From: FEN-1297 sp963710735
GTDB lineage: Bacteria > Bacteroidota > Ignavibacteria > Ignavibacteriales > Ignavibacteriaceae
Direction: 5' to 3'
DNA length: 64,000 nt
NCBI GenBank assembly: GCA_963710735.1
Contig: CAVQBN010000007.1
Coordinates: forward strand, 17,715 to 81,714
Shown: piece after piece, positions 18,531-27,341 of the stretch
Position numbering within the stretch: the first letter of the stretch is position 1
How the letters are laid out: every line of letters begins with the position of its first letter
Translations under genes and position numbers: made by a program
Notes under the pieces: model-generated
What the model was told of the DNA's origin: nothing
Databases searched by the model: none
What the model saw: the letters and a program-made list of their open reading frames with translations, nothing else

Positions 18531-19131
18531 ATAATATAGAGCCTCTTCAAATCCTCCCACTCCTCAAAAGTCTCCTCGTGAAAAGATGAATTCATGAATG
18601 TGATAAAGCATTAATAATTTTGTCAATACTTTTTTTTATTTGATTTAAAAGGGAGCTTGCGCTCCCTATAATTATTTTAGAAGAATCATCTTTTTTGTGG
18701 AAATAAAACTGCCGGCTCTAAGCTGATAGAAATAAACTCCGTTTGATAAATTCTCCGCAATCCATTTTAATTCATATCTGCCTGCCGGTTTACATACCGA
18801 AGTTATGCAGGCAGGTTGTTACTTTTCTGTAGTTTACTCCACTGAAAAGGGGGCCAGGAAAAGTTTTTATTAATGTGGTTATTAAAATAATACAACTCCT
18901 AATTAAACCGTGCCGCGGCAGGGCTAAATGAATTTCGTCCTCATGTATTTTCTGATTGCTTCGCGCTATTTTTTGTATTAGTTTAAATAAGTAAATATTA
19001 ACTCATCTCTTTACGGCAAGATTAAATAGAATAAGTAATTATTTTATTAAAAATTAGGGAACCATCTTTTTCGAAGATTTCTTAAATCGGTTTTAATTAA
19101 TTGGGGCTTTTATAATTTTGGGAAATACAAA
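18531..19131. other. Intergenic region with an orphan secretion-tail relic and repeats
   Basis: Besides the relic at 18672-18790, the stretch holds GCCAGGAAAAGT..TTATTAATGT at about 18853-18885, repeated at 30787-30820. No other coding signal. Confidence 0.5.
18672..18790 (-). pseudogene. Orphan C-terminal secretion (T9SS-type) tail fragment
   Basis: The minus strand reads R-Y-E-L-K-W-I-A-E-N-L-S-N-G-V-Y-F-Y-Q-L then A-G-S-F-I-S-T-K-K-M-I-L-L-K and a stop at 18672. This is the last 35-40 residues of the Por-secretion-type C-terminal domain seen on the kelch protein and amylase in this window. No upstream body is in frame, so it is the leftover end of a deleted exported protein. Confidence 0.7.
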
Positions 19132-19479
19132 ATGGAAGACTTCGAGAGAAAAGTGATAAAAGATATTAGGATTGAAGTTGTAAATCTTAGCCGGGCTACA
19201 TATAAAGAAGCGAATGTATTAAGGAAATTACTTACAGAAGATATTGAACTGCACTTCAAAAAATTAATTGTCGATATTAGCCAATGTGAATTTATTGATT
19301 CAACATTTATAGGCGCTCTGGTTGTTTCTTTGAAATTCATAGCAAAGCATGGCGGTGAAATCCGGCTCGTTAAACCTAGCTCGGAAGCATTATCACTTAT
19401 GGAAATAGTGGGTACTCTGAAAATATTTAATGCTTATGATACTGTCGAAGAAGCAGTAGCAAGTTTTGATACTGCATAG
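19132..19479 (+). CDS. STAS-domain anti-sigma-factor antagonist-like protein (copy 1)
   Basis: 115-residue single STAS domain (SpoIIAA-like). The core L-I-V-D-I-S-Q-C-E-F-I-D-S-T-F-I-G places the phosphorylatable Ser at residue 57 in the D-S-T motif; G-G-E-I-R-L-V-K-P and V-G-T-L-K-I-F are the following conserved strand and helix. Proteins of this type bind anti-sigma or RsbT-like kinases in partner-switching modules. No kinase or phosphatase partner lies nearby. A closely similar copy lies at 50096-50440, with the first 25 residues nearly identical, so this looks like a recent duplication. Confidence 0.88.
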   Translation: MEDFERKVIKDIRIEVVNLSRATYKEANVLRKLLTEDIELHFKKLIVDISQCEFIDSTFIGALVVSLKFIAKHGGEIRLVKPSSEALSLMEIVGTLKIFNAYDTVEEAVASFDTA

Positions 19480-19687
19480 ATATTAATTTGAATGCTAAGG
19501 AGAAGAGTAGAATTATCTATTCAGCCATTGCTGTGTTCTAATGTTTAATACCATCATTTATATAAATTCTTCAAGTTCACTTCATTTGTGTAAATTAATT
19601 GTTGCCATATCTAATTTTTATCTTATCAATTCAGTATGAAAAATCATTTCACGCTCCCTGGTTCTTAAGATGAGGGTTAATTTTATT

Positions 19688-20942
19688 TCACTTTATTAAA
19701 ATCATCTTCTTAGTTTCAACAAAGCTGCCAGCTTTTAATTGATAGAAATACACGCCGCTTGATAAGTACTGCTGCATTCCATTTTAATTCATATGTACCT
19801 GTAGGTTTTTCTTCGTTAACAAGAGTTGCTACTTCATTGCCTAAAACATCAAATACTTTCAAGTTCACAAATTCCCTACTCCCTACTGCATACTGTATTT
19901 TTGTGCTTGGATTAAATGGATTGGGATAGTTTTGGTACAAAACAAATTTTGTTGGAGTCATTATTTCCTTTTCAACATCAGTTGGGTCGGATGAAGGATC
20001 ATATTCCCATACTTCGCTAGGACCACTTATCCAATCAGGCGATCCGCCAATTATATATATCTTATTATTAATAACAGTACCTCTAAACCACGAATTTTTA
20101 TTAGGCATATTTGATTTTTTTTCCCATGTATCAGAGATTGGATCATATACTTCAACTGTAGACAAAGAAGAGCCTCGTTCTTGACTTCCACCTATTGCGT
20201 AAATCTTTTCATTTACTAAAAACGTCCCAAGAGCATATCTTGGTGTGGGCATATTTTTTTTCGATTCCCATGAATCTGTTTGCGGATTATAAGAACATAC
20301 AGCAGATAGGGGTAACTTTGGATCAGGACTTTCAAAAGGATAATTGGCTGTACCTCCAAAAGCATATAATAATCCATTATAAGTTGTTGCGGATAATGGC
20401 CCTGCACATGCGGGTTTAGGCACAGGTGTTTTTTCCGTCCATTTATCTGTACTCGGATCAAATTCAAAGCAATTACGCTTATCATAATTGCCACCTATAG
20501 AATATATTTTCCCATTTACTACATCTCCATATACACCAAACCAAGGATAGAGCATATCAGTCTTCTGTGACCAGGCATTAGTAATTGGATCATAAACTTC
20601 TACTTTTTTCGTGGCGTATGGATAACCACCGGCAATAGCGTAAATGGTATCATTAATAACACAAGTTAAAAGGAAACTCCTTTTTGTCGGCATATGACGT
20701 TTTGTTTCCCAAGTATCCGTTGAAGGATCGTATACTTCATTAACATCTGTATCAACAAGATATGAACTCATCCCTCCAATAACATAAATCCTATTGTCAA
20801 AAACGCATACCGCAGCTCCTGCTCTTGGTGTAGGAATATTAGATTTTTTTGTCCAGGCTCCGCTTTGTGCATGGACATCATAGAAAATAAAAATTACAGA
20901 AACCAGAATTAAACAATATTTCATAATGTCTAACTTTTTCAT
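19688..20942 (-). CDS. Secreted kelch-repeat protein with C-terminal sorting domain (late frameshift)
   Basis: Export signal peptide (M-K-K-L-D-I-M-K-Y, hydrophobic core, cleavage near V-H-A-Q). Six kelch blades follow, each with the strand I-Y-x-I-G-G (about residues 40-330), predicting a beta-propeller in the extracellular space. The linker carries N-Y-P-N-P-F-N-P-S-T, and the C-terminal domain (V-F-D-V-L-G-N-E-V-A, K-W-N-A) is of the type IX secretion class. The start at 20940-20942 is chosen over an upstream frame start because AGGAGGTG precedes it by 6 bp. A one-base indel near 19775 shifts the frame so that the uncorrected product ends early at 19716; in the other frame the expected S-G-V-Y-F-Y-Q-L-K-A-G-S-F-V-E-T-K-K-M ends at TGA 19688. 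Ligand unknown. Confidence 0.85.
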
Positions 20943-20968
20943 AGACACCTCCTGAAAATAAATTATGC

Positions 20969-20999
20969 GGCAATCATCCAATTTTAAAGGATGACTGCC
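20969..20999. repeat. Hairpin between lipoprotein and kelch genes
   Basis: GGCAATCATCC and GGATGACTGCC pair with a single G-T wobble around a 9-nt loop. A related hairpin, CAGTCATCCCG / CGGAATGACTG, is at 21708-21735, so this is probably a dispersed unit rather than a gene-specific terminator; no U-tract follows. Confidence 0.5.
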
Positions 21000-21109
21000 A
21001 TATGTTTAGAAACTCAATGCACAATAATTACTCCACTACCCACTACATCGTCAGCAATTGTTAATGTTAACGTTCTCTGACTAGGACACATTACACCCTA
21101 AATTTATAC

Positions 21110-21613
21110 TCAGTAATTTATGACTCCTATAAATTCTACAACGAAAGTTCCGTCTGTGTTCACAACAACTGGAGGACATACGCCGCTACCGCTTGCATAG
21201 GCAAATCTGCCGGTTCCTCCAACGATCGCCCAACTAAATGTAGCTGTAGCTGGATCATCACCAACCCTATACCAAAGTATATAAATTTGTGAACCGTCAG
21301 CAGCTGTAATGGTATCTTCCCCGCGGCCTTCTAAGAGATAAATTGTCTCCACAGTTGTACATTTACCTAAATGCGTCAGGTTTCCTGTGCCAGAGAAATA
21401 AGCAACACTATTCTCTACATTCATTCCTGTCATCGAGTACAATATGTTTCCTTTAAAGGGTCTTTCCGGGTTAGCCTTATTTAATGTTTGTGTAACAGCT
21501 TTATCGATAGATGTCTTTTCAGTTGGATTAGTGATTTGTTCACAACCAGGAATAATAATTACCAATACAATAAAGGCACTAATAATCAATAAATTGATAA
21601 ATGTTTTCATCAC
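21110..21613 (-). CDS. Small lipoprotein with beta-barrel-like body
   Basis: 167 residues beginning with a lipoprotein signal (hydrophobic core F-I-N-L-L-I-I-S-A-F-I-V-L-V-I, lipobox I-P-G-C with Cys at residue 24). The mature part contains G-N-L-T-H-L-G-K-C, E-G-R-G-E-D-T-I-T-A-A-D-G-S and G-G-T-G-R-F-A-Y-A-S-G-S-G, a pattern of alternating strands seen in small allene-oxide-cyclase-like or avidin-like barrels; this is resemblance, not proof. It is the first of three adjacent small lipoprotein genes on this strand, with 136 bp to the next. Function unknown. Confidence 0.75.
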   Translation of the reverse strand: MMKTFINLLIISAFIVLVIIIPGCEQITNPTEKTSIDKAVTQTLNKANPERPFKGNILYSMTGMNVENSVAYFSGTGNLTHLGKCTTVETIYLLEGRGEDTITAADGSQIYILWYRVGDDPATATFSWAIVGGTGRFAYASGSGVCPPVVVNTDGTFVVEFIGVINY

Positions 21614-21707
21614 GTTTTATCCTTTATATTATGTTTTCGATTCTATAAACCTTTCATTTAATACTTGATTGAAGAATATTGCTGGGTAAAAGAACTAATT
21701 AACATAA

Positions 21708-21735
21708 CAGTCATCCCGACTCCTCGGAATGACTG
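21708..21735. repeat. Hairpin after lipoprotein gene
   Basis: Eleven-base arms (one mismatch) around a 6-nt loop; same family as 20969-20999. It lies just beyond the stop of the gene at 21750 and could limit transcription, although no T-run follows on the minus strand. Confidence 0.45.
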
Positions 21736-21749
21736 CCATTAGCTAAGAG

Positions 21750-22361
21750 TTAATGAGAAATAATAAATCCGTGCCCGGTACCTGTCCACGTCGACATATC
21801 CGGTGGAAATGAGATAATTAACTCCATTCGGCACTGCATCCCTGTTAAAGCACCGCCATTTCCATGCCCTACATCCCTAATGGTTAGAATCCACCCTGGT
21901 CCATCTTCCCAGGCGGTTAGACTGAACATAGACTCACCATGCCAGGTGAATTCCCATTCTCCGCCTGCGGCTTCAGACGCTTCTGGTCTAAGAAGCAGCT
22001 TTCCATACCACTTCCCTGTACCGACAGTTGGATCTATCATGCCGTTAATTTCAACCTCCCCTGGCCCGGTAATGAGATCAGGACCATTATCACTTAGGGA
22101 AAATGTAGCTGTGTAATAGACAGGTCCCCGATTTCCCTTTAACATGATTTTTCCATCTGGATATTTGAAAATTCCTGGGTTTTCTAGGCCGGTTGGAATT
22201 GCCTCTAAAGTGAATTCTCTAATTGAGTTTTTCTCAAGTGAACCTGGCTTGTTTATGCCCTGATCTGTGGGGGATACTGGTGACTGCGTTTTATCGGAAC
22301 AACCAACTAGAGTTAGCCCCACGAATGCTAACAGAACGATAACGTATCTGAATTTTTTCAT
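21750..22361 (-). CDS. Lipoprotein, paralogue of the adjacent gene
   Basis: 203 residues with a lipoprotein signal peptide (lipobox L-T-L-V-G-C, Cys at 21) followed by S-D-K-T-Q-S-P-V, almost the same as the start of the next gene. The body is rich in short beta-type segments and ends W-T-G-T-G-H-G-F-I-I-S-H, again matching the neighbour. The pair is a tandem duplication with diverged middle sections (G-K-W-Y-G-K-L-L-L-R-P versus G-S-F-T-M-T-P). The family is not one I can name. Good ribosome site (AAAGGAGG) upstream of 22361. Anchored to a membrane by lipid; role unknown. Confidence 0.78.
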   Translation of the reverse strand: MKKFRYVIVLLAFVGLTLVGCSDKTQSPVSPTDQGINKPGSLEKNSIREFTLEAIPTGLENPGIFKYPDGKIMLKGNRGPVYYTATFSLSDNGPDLITGPGEVEINGMIDPTVGTGKWYGKLLLRPEASEAAGGEWEFTWHGESMFSLTAWEDGPGWILTIRDVGHGNGGALTGMQCRMELIISFPPDMSTWTGTGHGFIISH

Positions 22362-22500
22362 AAAATTCCTCCTTTTATTTTAATAACCTCACCCCCATTC
22401 CCTCCTCTTAAAGAGACCATGTGAAATTTTTTAATAATTAAATTTTTCATGATTTATAATAATTTAGGCAATAACTCTTTTTACACTGTATTAAAAAAAA

Positions 22501-23103
22501 TTAGTGCGATTTATAGAAACCATGGCCTGCGCCAACCCAGTAGCTAGGTAAAGGAGCTGTAGCAGGGTCGTCAGCTCTTACTGTAAGAGTATCAGTAGCA
22601 AATAACTGCATTCCATCAATTGACCCGCCTTTTCCATGTCCCTCTACCTTTAAAGGTAAAATCCATTCCCCGGGTACACTAGATATTGACCTATATCCTT
22701 CATACGTGCCTTCCCATACTCCTCCTTCCGCTGCATTGTCAGCAGGTGTCATTGTAAATGATCCTTGACATGGACCCTCACCGGTTAAAGCATCAATTGT
22801 AAGGCTTAAATTATGGACCATAATTCCATTGGCAATCGGATCAGAAGACGAATGCAGTTCTATTACTCCATACTTCTTTAACTGCAACTTTCCTCCTGGT
22901 ATTACTTTAACTTCACCTTCTCCAGTGAATCCTATTGGTGTATCAGTAAATGTGTAATTAGTAATAATTGCTTTTTCTAACGAAATTTGATTTTGTGAAT
23001 TCTGGCTGGCAGGATCTACTGGAAGCTGTGTTTTATCGGAACAACCAGCAAGTAAAAGTCCTACGAAAGAAAATAGGATGGCAGCATATTTAATTTTTTT
23101 CAT
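22501..23103 (-). CDS. Lipoprotein, paralogue of the adjacent gene
   Basis: 200 residues with lipoprotein signal (lipobox L-L-L-A-G-C, Cys at 21), then S-D-K-T-Q-L-P-V. Shared features with the neighbour at 21750 are the signal region, an N-terminal F-T...T-P-I-G-F-T/L-E segment, E-G-G-V-W-E-G-T-Y-E-G-Y versus G-G-E-W-E-F-T-W-H-G-E, G-H-G-K-G-G-S-I-D-G-M-Q and the end W-V-G-A-G-H-G-F-Y-K-S-H. No catalytic motif is evident. It is probably a surface or periplasmic lipid-anchored protein. The genes are 139 bp apart with separate start regions. Confidence 0.78.
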   Translation of the reverse strand: MKKIKYAAILFSFVGLLLAGCSDKTQLPVDPASQNSQNQISLEKAIITNYTFTDTPIGFTGEGEVKVIPGGKLQLKKYGVIELHSSSDPIANGIMVHNLSLTIDALTGEGPCQGSFTMTPADNAAEGGVWEGTYEGYRSISSVPGEWILPLKVEGHGKGGSIDGMQLFATDTLTVRADDPATAPLPSYWVGAGHGFYKSH

Positions 23104-23274
23104 AGCGTTACTCCTTAATTTTGTTTTTAATTATTCTCTAAATTTTTATTAGAGATTTATTTATTATTTTCGTACAGAATTATGGATTGTATTTCATTTA
23201 AATGTATTTGAATGTATTCCCAAATTATTCCCTCTTTTCCTGGCCCAGCATAGTCAGTTATGCGGGATCCATTT

Positions 23275-23598
23275 TTATTTGATCATCAGCATCATTTTCC
23301 TTTCGGTATAATCACCTGCAGTTAGTTGATAGTAATATATGCCGGAGGCGAATTCTCCTTTAGCGGTAAATTCGCATGCATCCCATGTTACCTCATACGT
23401 TCCTGCATCCTTTTCTTCATCTATAAGTGTTTTTATCATTTTGTCTTCAGAGTCAAAGACCTCTAATTTCACTTTAGTTTTATAGGCCACACAATATTTT
23501 ATTATTGTTCTTTCACTAAATGGATTTGGATAATTCTGACCTAAATAAAACTCGGATGGAACCAGGTCATTAAGACCTGTATTTTTGGTCAGATTCAT
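23275..23598 (-). pseudogene. Orphan C-terminal sorting domain, 107 codons
   Basis: Contains Q-N-Y-P-N-P-F-S-E-R-T-I-I-K-Y followed by V-K-L-E-V-F-D and S-G-I-Y-Y-Y-Q-L-T-A-G-D-Y-T-E-R-K-M, a complete Por/type IX secretion C-terminal domain. There is no signal peptide, and the frame upstream of the ATG is closed by TAA about 36 bp earlier, so the exported body is missing. It is most likely the remaining 3' end of a deleted secreted-protein gene; expression alone would give a domain with no cargo. Confidence 0.72.
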
Positions 23599-23854
23599 CC
23601 TAGTAAACCCTCTTTCTGGTACTTTTAGAATGAATTATGGAAATTTAACTGCCCTTGATATGGTAAGGTTTAAGGGAATAGTTTTCTACCAGTTTTATGT
23701 AAAAAACTTACACTTTTATCTTTTGAGGAAGGGAAAAAAATTCACGGTGTGTCATATAAGTGGGCTTATTGTTAATAATTGTTAATTTTTTACTGTTGTT
23801 ATGAGTACATGTTTATAATCTGACTATACTGATTATTATCCTAAATAATATCTA

Positions 23855-26336
23855 CTAATGCTTATTATTTCTTTTTGTAAAATCATGATGATATTGTGAG
23901 GGAGGCACTCCAAATTGTTTTTTAAAGCATTCCGAAAAGTAAGCCGGATTGTTAAAACCTACTTCGAGCGCTATCTCGGATATATTCCCAAATTTTTGTT
24001 CAATTAATTCAACTGCCTTCTTAAGCCTTATTCTTCTGAGTAATTCCCCGGGAGGTTCGCCTGTTAATGAAACAAATTTTTTGTGCAGCAGAGATGTACT
24101 TATATTTAAACTTTCAGCAAACAATTCAACACTGAATAAATAATTGGAAATATTCTGATTTATAATACCGAACGCTTTTTGTAAGAATTTCTTATCAATA
24201 GAAGTAATATTAGGATGATCAAATTCGAATATTTCCTGCTTCTTAAAATGTTCATGAATCCTGATTCTTTGTTCAATAAGATTTTTTATTCTGGCTTTTA
24301 ATTCTTCAGGTTCAAACGGTTTCATTATATAATCATCTGCACCCGTTTCAAAACCTTCTATCTTGTCTTCACTTGAAGCCTTTGCCGTTAATAATATTAA
24401 AGGTATGTGGCTTGTCCTTTCATCTGATTTAAGTTTATTACAAAGTTTAAATCCATCCATCTTAGGCATCATTATATCACTTACAATTAAATCAGGCATA
24501 AGCTCAATCGACTTGTCCCAGCCGTCAACACCATCTGCGGCTTCCAATATCCCATATTCTTCAATCAAATTATTTTTTATGTAATTTCTAACATCAGCAT
24601 TATCTTCAACTAACAGAAGGAATGGTTTTCTTGTTTCAGCGATTAAATCAATTTCATGCTTTTCTGTTTTTGTTTCTTTAGGAAAAATTATTTCTTCCGA
24701 AAAGCCCTCTCCTTTGGAGAGGGTTTGGGAGAGGCCTTGTTCACAAATCTCTTCCGGTTTTAAGTGCTCTTTGCCTAATGGAATTCTTATTGTAAATGTT
24801 GCCCCTTTTCCTTCTTCACTTTCCACTTCAATTTTTCCTTTATGCAGTTCCACCAATTCTTTGGTTAATGATAATCCGATTCCAGTTCCTTCTTGTTCTC
24901 TAGTATGACTCCCGTCGACCTGATAAAAACGATCAAATATTTTGCCGATTTTTTCTTTCGGAATACCGACTCCCGTATCACGGATAGAAATGCAAACATA
25001 ATTATTAGAAGATTGACCCACCCCTTGCTCCTCCAAGGGAGGGGACGACACACTTTTATAAGCTACCTCCTTTGGGGATGATTTAGAATTTGATTTCAAC
25101 GCTGCTTCGATTATCCCGCCTTCAGGTGGTAAATTTAAATGCGTTTGAAAGAATGTTAGTAAATATCTTCTCAATTTTGTCTTTGTCTATATATACTATT
25201 ATTTCATCTTCTAATGAATTGAATACTAAATTGATTTTTTTCCTTTCCGCATAAGAGCTGAATGACTGCAGGAGAGCATTTAAAAAAGGAATTATATTTA
25301 GCGGACTTGTCTGCAGTTTCATATTACCAGATTCAAGCTTGGATATATCAAGCAGCTGATTTACAAGGCCGAGCAATCGGTTCGCATTCCTATGGACGAC
25401 TTTTAACTCATCTCTGGTTTTTTCATCTTTTGTTATTTCTATAATCTGTTTTACCGGCCCGAGTATTAAGGTAAGAGGTGTTCTAAATTCGTGTGATATG
25501 TTTGCAAAAAATAGGCTTTGAGTCTGCTGTGCCTTTTGCAATAAATTAATTGTTTCCGATAATTGGTCACGGGCTTTCTTTAATTCTGCTGTTCGTTCAT
25601 CTACTTTTCTTTCAAGATTATTTTTATAATCCTCCAATTTTTCATAATCTTTAATTAATTCTTCATTAGAATCGGTTAGTTCCCAAAACGCTTTACTTAT
25701 ATTAAAAAGCCAGCTTATAACTCTTTTTAATTTAAATAATAGTTCTTCATTTTTCCATGTCATATCGTAAAAAGCACCATTGGTTACAAACTGTAAATCT
25801 ACCTTGCAATCTTTCAGTCCTGCTTTATTTCCAAGTTGGCGGATAAGTCCTTTGTTTCCAAAAGCAAATTCCGGAGGGTGTTCATATCCATCATTCACTA
25901 AGAGTGTAATTCTAATTTTATTAGAACCAATGAATTCAATCTGCATATTCCGGCATAAGATTGGAGATGTGATTCGTTTAAGTATTTTATCGGCGAATAG
26001 TTTAGAAATTTTGGGATTGGTTATGAGAAAAAATCCTATCAATCCTTCAATATAATTACCGCCTATAAAAAAATCAGCACCTATATTTTCAAAATCTGAT
26101 AATGAAAAATACGGTCTCATATTTGTTAGTACTTTACAATAAACCCACCATTCAACCCGCTCTCTTTTGTTCGAAAAATATGATTCATCATAAGGAACCC
26201 CTTCTAAAAAATCTTTGAACTGGAGACCTCTTTTATTGATAGCATTTATTACCGGGACAAAAACTTTGTTGGAAACTTCTTTTTTTAATTTACTGTCTCT
26301 TTTTGTTTCAAACTTTATTGTATTGTCCTTCTTCAT
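23855..26336 (-). CDS. Hybrid histidine kinase with receiver and AraC DNA-binding domain (one frameshift)
   Basis: One-component-like hybrid sensor: unnamed N-terminal sensory region (about 1-225, no TM), coiled coil, HisKA (F-F-A-N-I-S-H-E-F-R-T-P-L-T-L-I), HATPase, receiver (phosphoacceptor in V-S-D-I-M-M-P-K-M-D-G) and a C-terminal AraC HTH (I-S-E-I-A-L-E-V-G-F-N-N-P-A-Y-F-S-E-C-F). The ATPase domain is split by an extra base near 25131: N-A-F-K-F-T then P-E-G-G after correction. The ATP-lid loop and the kinase-receiver linker each contain DNA matching palindromic repeats (25016-25080 and 24705-24723). Start: the ATG at 26334-26336 is preferred to an upstream TTG. Hybrids of this class usually regulate polysaccharide or other neighbouring genes; the target is not clear. 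Confidence 0.82.
24705..24723. repeat. Intragenic palindromic repeat, kinase-receiver linker
   Basis: CCCTCTCCTTTGGAGAGGG is a perfect palindrome with a 3-nt loop, flanked by GTTTGGGAGAGGCCTTG. It resembles the dispersed CCTCTCC/GGAGAGG units common in this phylum. It lies in frame and encodes the atypical segment L-S-Q-T-L-S-K-G-E-G-F. Confidence 0.65.
25016..25080. repeat. Intragenic palindromic repeat in the ATPase domain
   Basis: CCCCTTGCTCCTCCAAGGGAGGGG and adjacent CCTCCTTTGGGG form self-complementary segments. The unit is in frame and adds S-S-P-K-E-V-A-Y-K-S-V-S-S-P-P-L-E-E between the N-box region and D-T-G-V-G-I-P of the kinase, where other kinases have only a short loop. Confidence 0.62.
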
Positions 26337-27341
26337 GTAAAATTTATCCAAATATTAACAAACAGAATATCCTATTACACAGAATAGAATTACTAGAAGT
26401 TCACTTTTTATATACCAAAAGAAGAATGGTTATTAAGGAAATCTACCGGCTAAGAATAAATTGACAACGATGACATAATGCAGCTTACAATAAAGCCGGC
26501 AATCTTATGTTCAGTGAAAATAAATTCTTCCGCAAACAATTTTAGGACAGTATTAATTCACTTAGCTTTTTCAACACGGATTATTAACCTAAGTCAATTT
26601 CTGTTGTCAGCTTTATTGAAGTGGACTGATTTGTTATTACTCAATTATAAAATTAAAGCTGACGGAAGTAATAATAAAAACTTTAATTGTAACCTTATAT
26701 ATTATACTAAATTGAAATTATAGATGCATTAATTATATTAATAATTATTTCTCCATGTCCAATAAATAAATATAAAATCAACTTTTCTTATTGATTTTAT
26801 AATAATTTATTATTGTAGGAATTTCATTTACCTGTTAATCGCCCACGGAGAATTTTTTTCATAAGGAATTGGCTAAATCCACTCCTATTTAGGGAATAAC
26901 ATCGGTTTCCTATTACTTTTCTTTCTCCGAAGGAGGCCTAAAGACGAGAGAAAAGGACATGAAAAGAATTATAGCAATTAATTTTAATCAAAGTTAAAAG
27001 TTATCTTTGATAGTTTTTTGTCTTAAATTCCCATACCAATTCAGATTGATAGGGGTTTAAAAAATGGAAAACATTCATTTGAACAAAATCATTTTTTTTA
27101 TTTCTAAAAAATCTCCTGCTTTTAATTGATAAAAATATATGCCGCTTGATAAATTCTCCGCGTTCCATTTTAATTCATATGTACCAGTAAGTTTCTCTTC
27201 AATAACTAAAACTGTAAGCTCATCTCAGAGATTCCGGCTATCGGGCCGGAACGACATTATCTTTTTTACTATCATTTCGTATGTCCACTGTTTAAATGAG
27301 TAATATTTTTTTACCCCCGGTTCTTCACCGGGAATATAATT
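26337..27341. other. Intergenic region, about 1 kb, with one secretion-tail relic
   Basis: No supported gene. A plus-strand frame of 81 codons near 26478 has no recognisable content and atypical composition. The only coding trace is the orphan tail at 27075-27222. The rest is AT-rich, probably promoter sequence of the hybrid kinase and remains of deleted genes. Confidence 0.5.
27075..27222 (-). pseudogene. Orphan C-terminal secretion tail fragment
   Basis: The minus strand encodes E-E-K-L-T-G-T-Y-E-L-K-W-N-A-E-N-L-S-S-G, I-Y-F-Y-Q-L-K-A-G-D-F and K-K-M-I-L-F-K before TGA at 27075. It lacks the N-Y-P-N-P-F part and any body. With 18672-18790 and 23275-23598 it is one of three bodiless tails. 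Confidence 0.7.

Noticed and set aside
23585..23785. 66-codon plus-strand frame before the AraC-hybrid gene
   Set aside because: No start signal or recognisable content; the region overlaps remains of the orphan tail's upstream part.
26478..26723. Possible 81-codon gene in the 1-kb gap
   Set aside because: No ribosome site, no domain, low-complexity composition; probably chance in AT-rich DNA.
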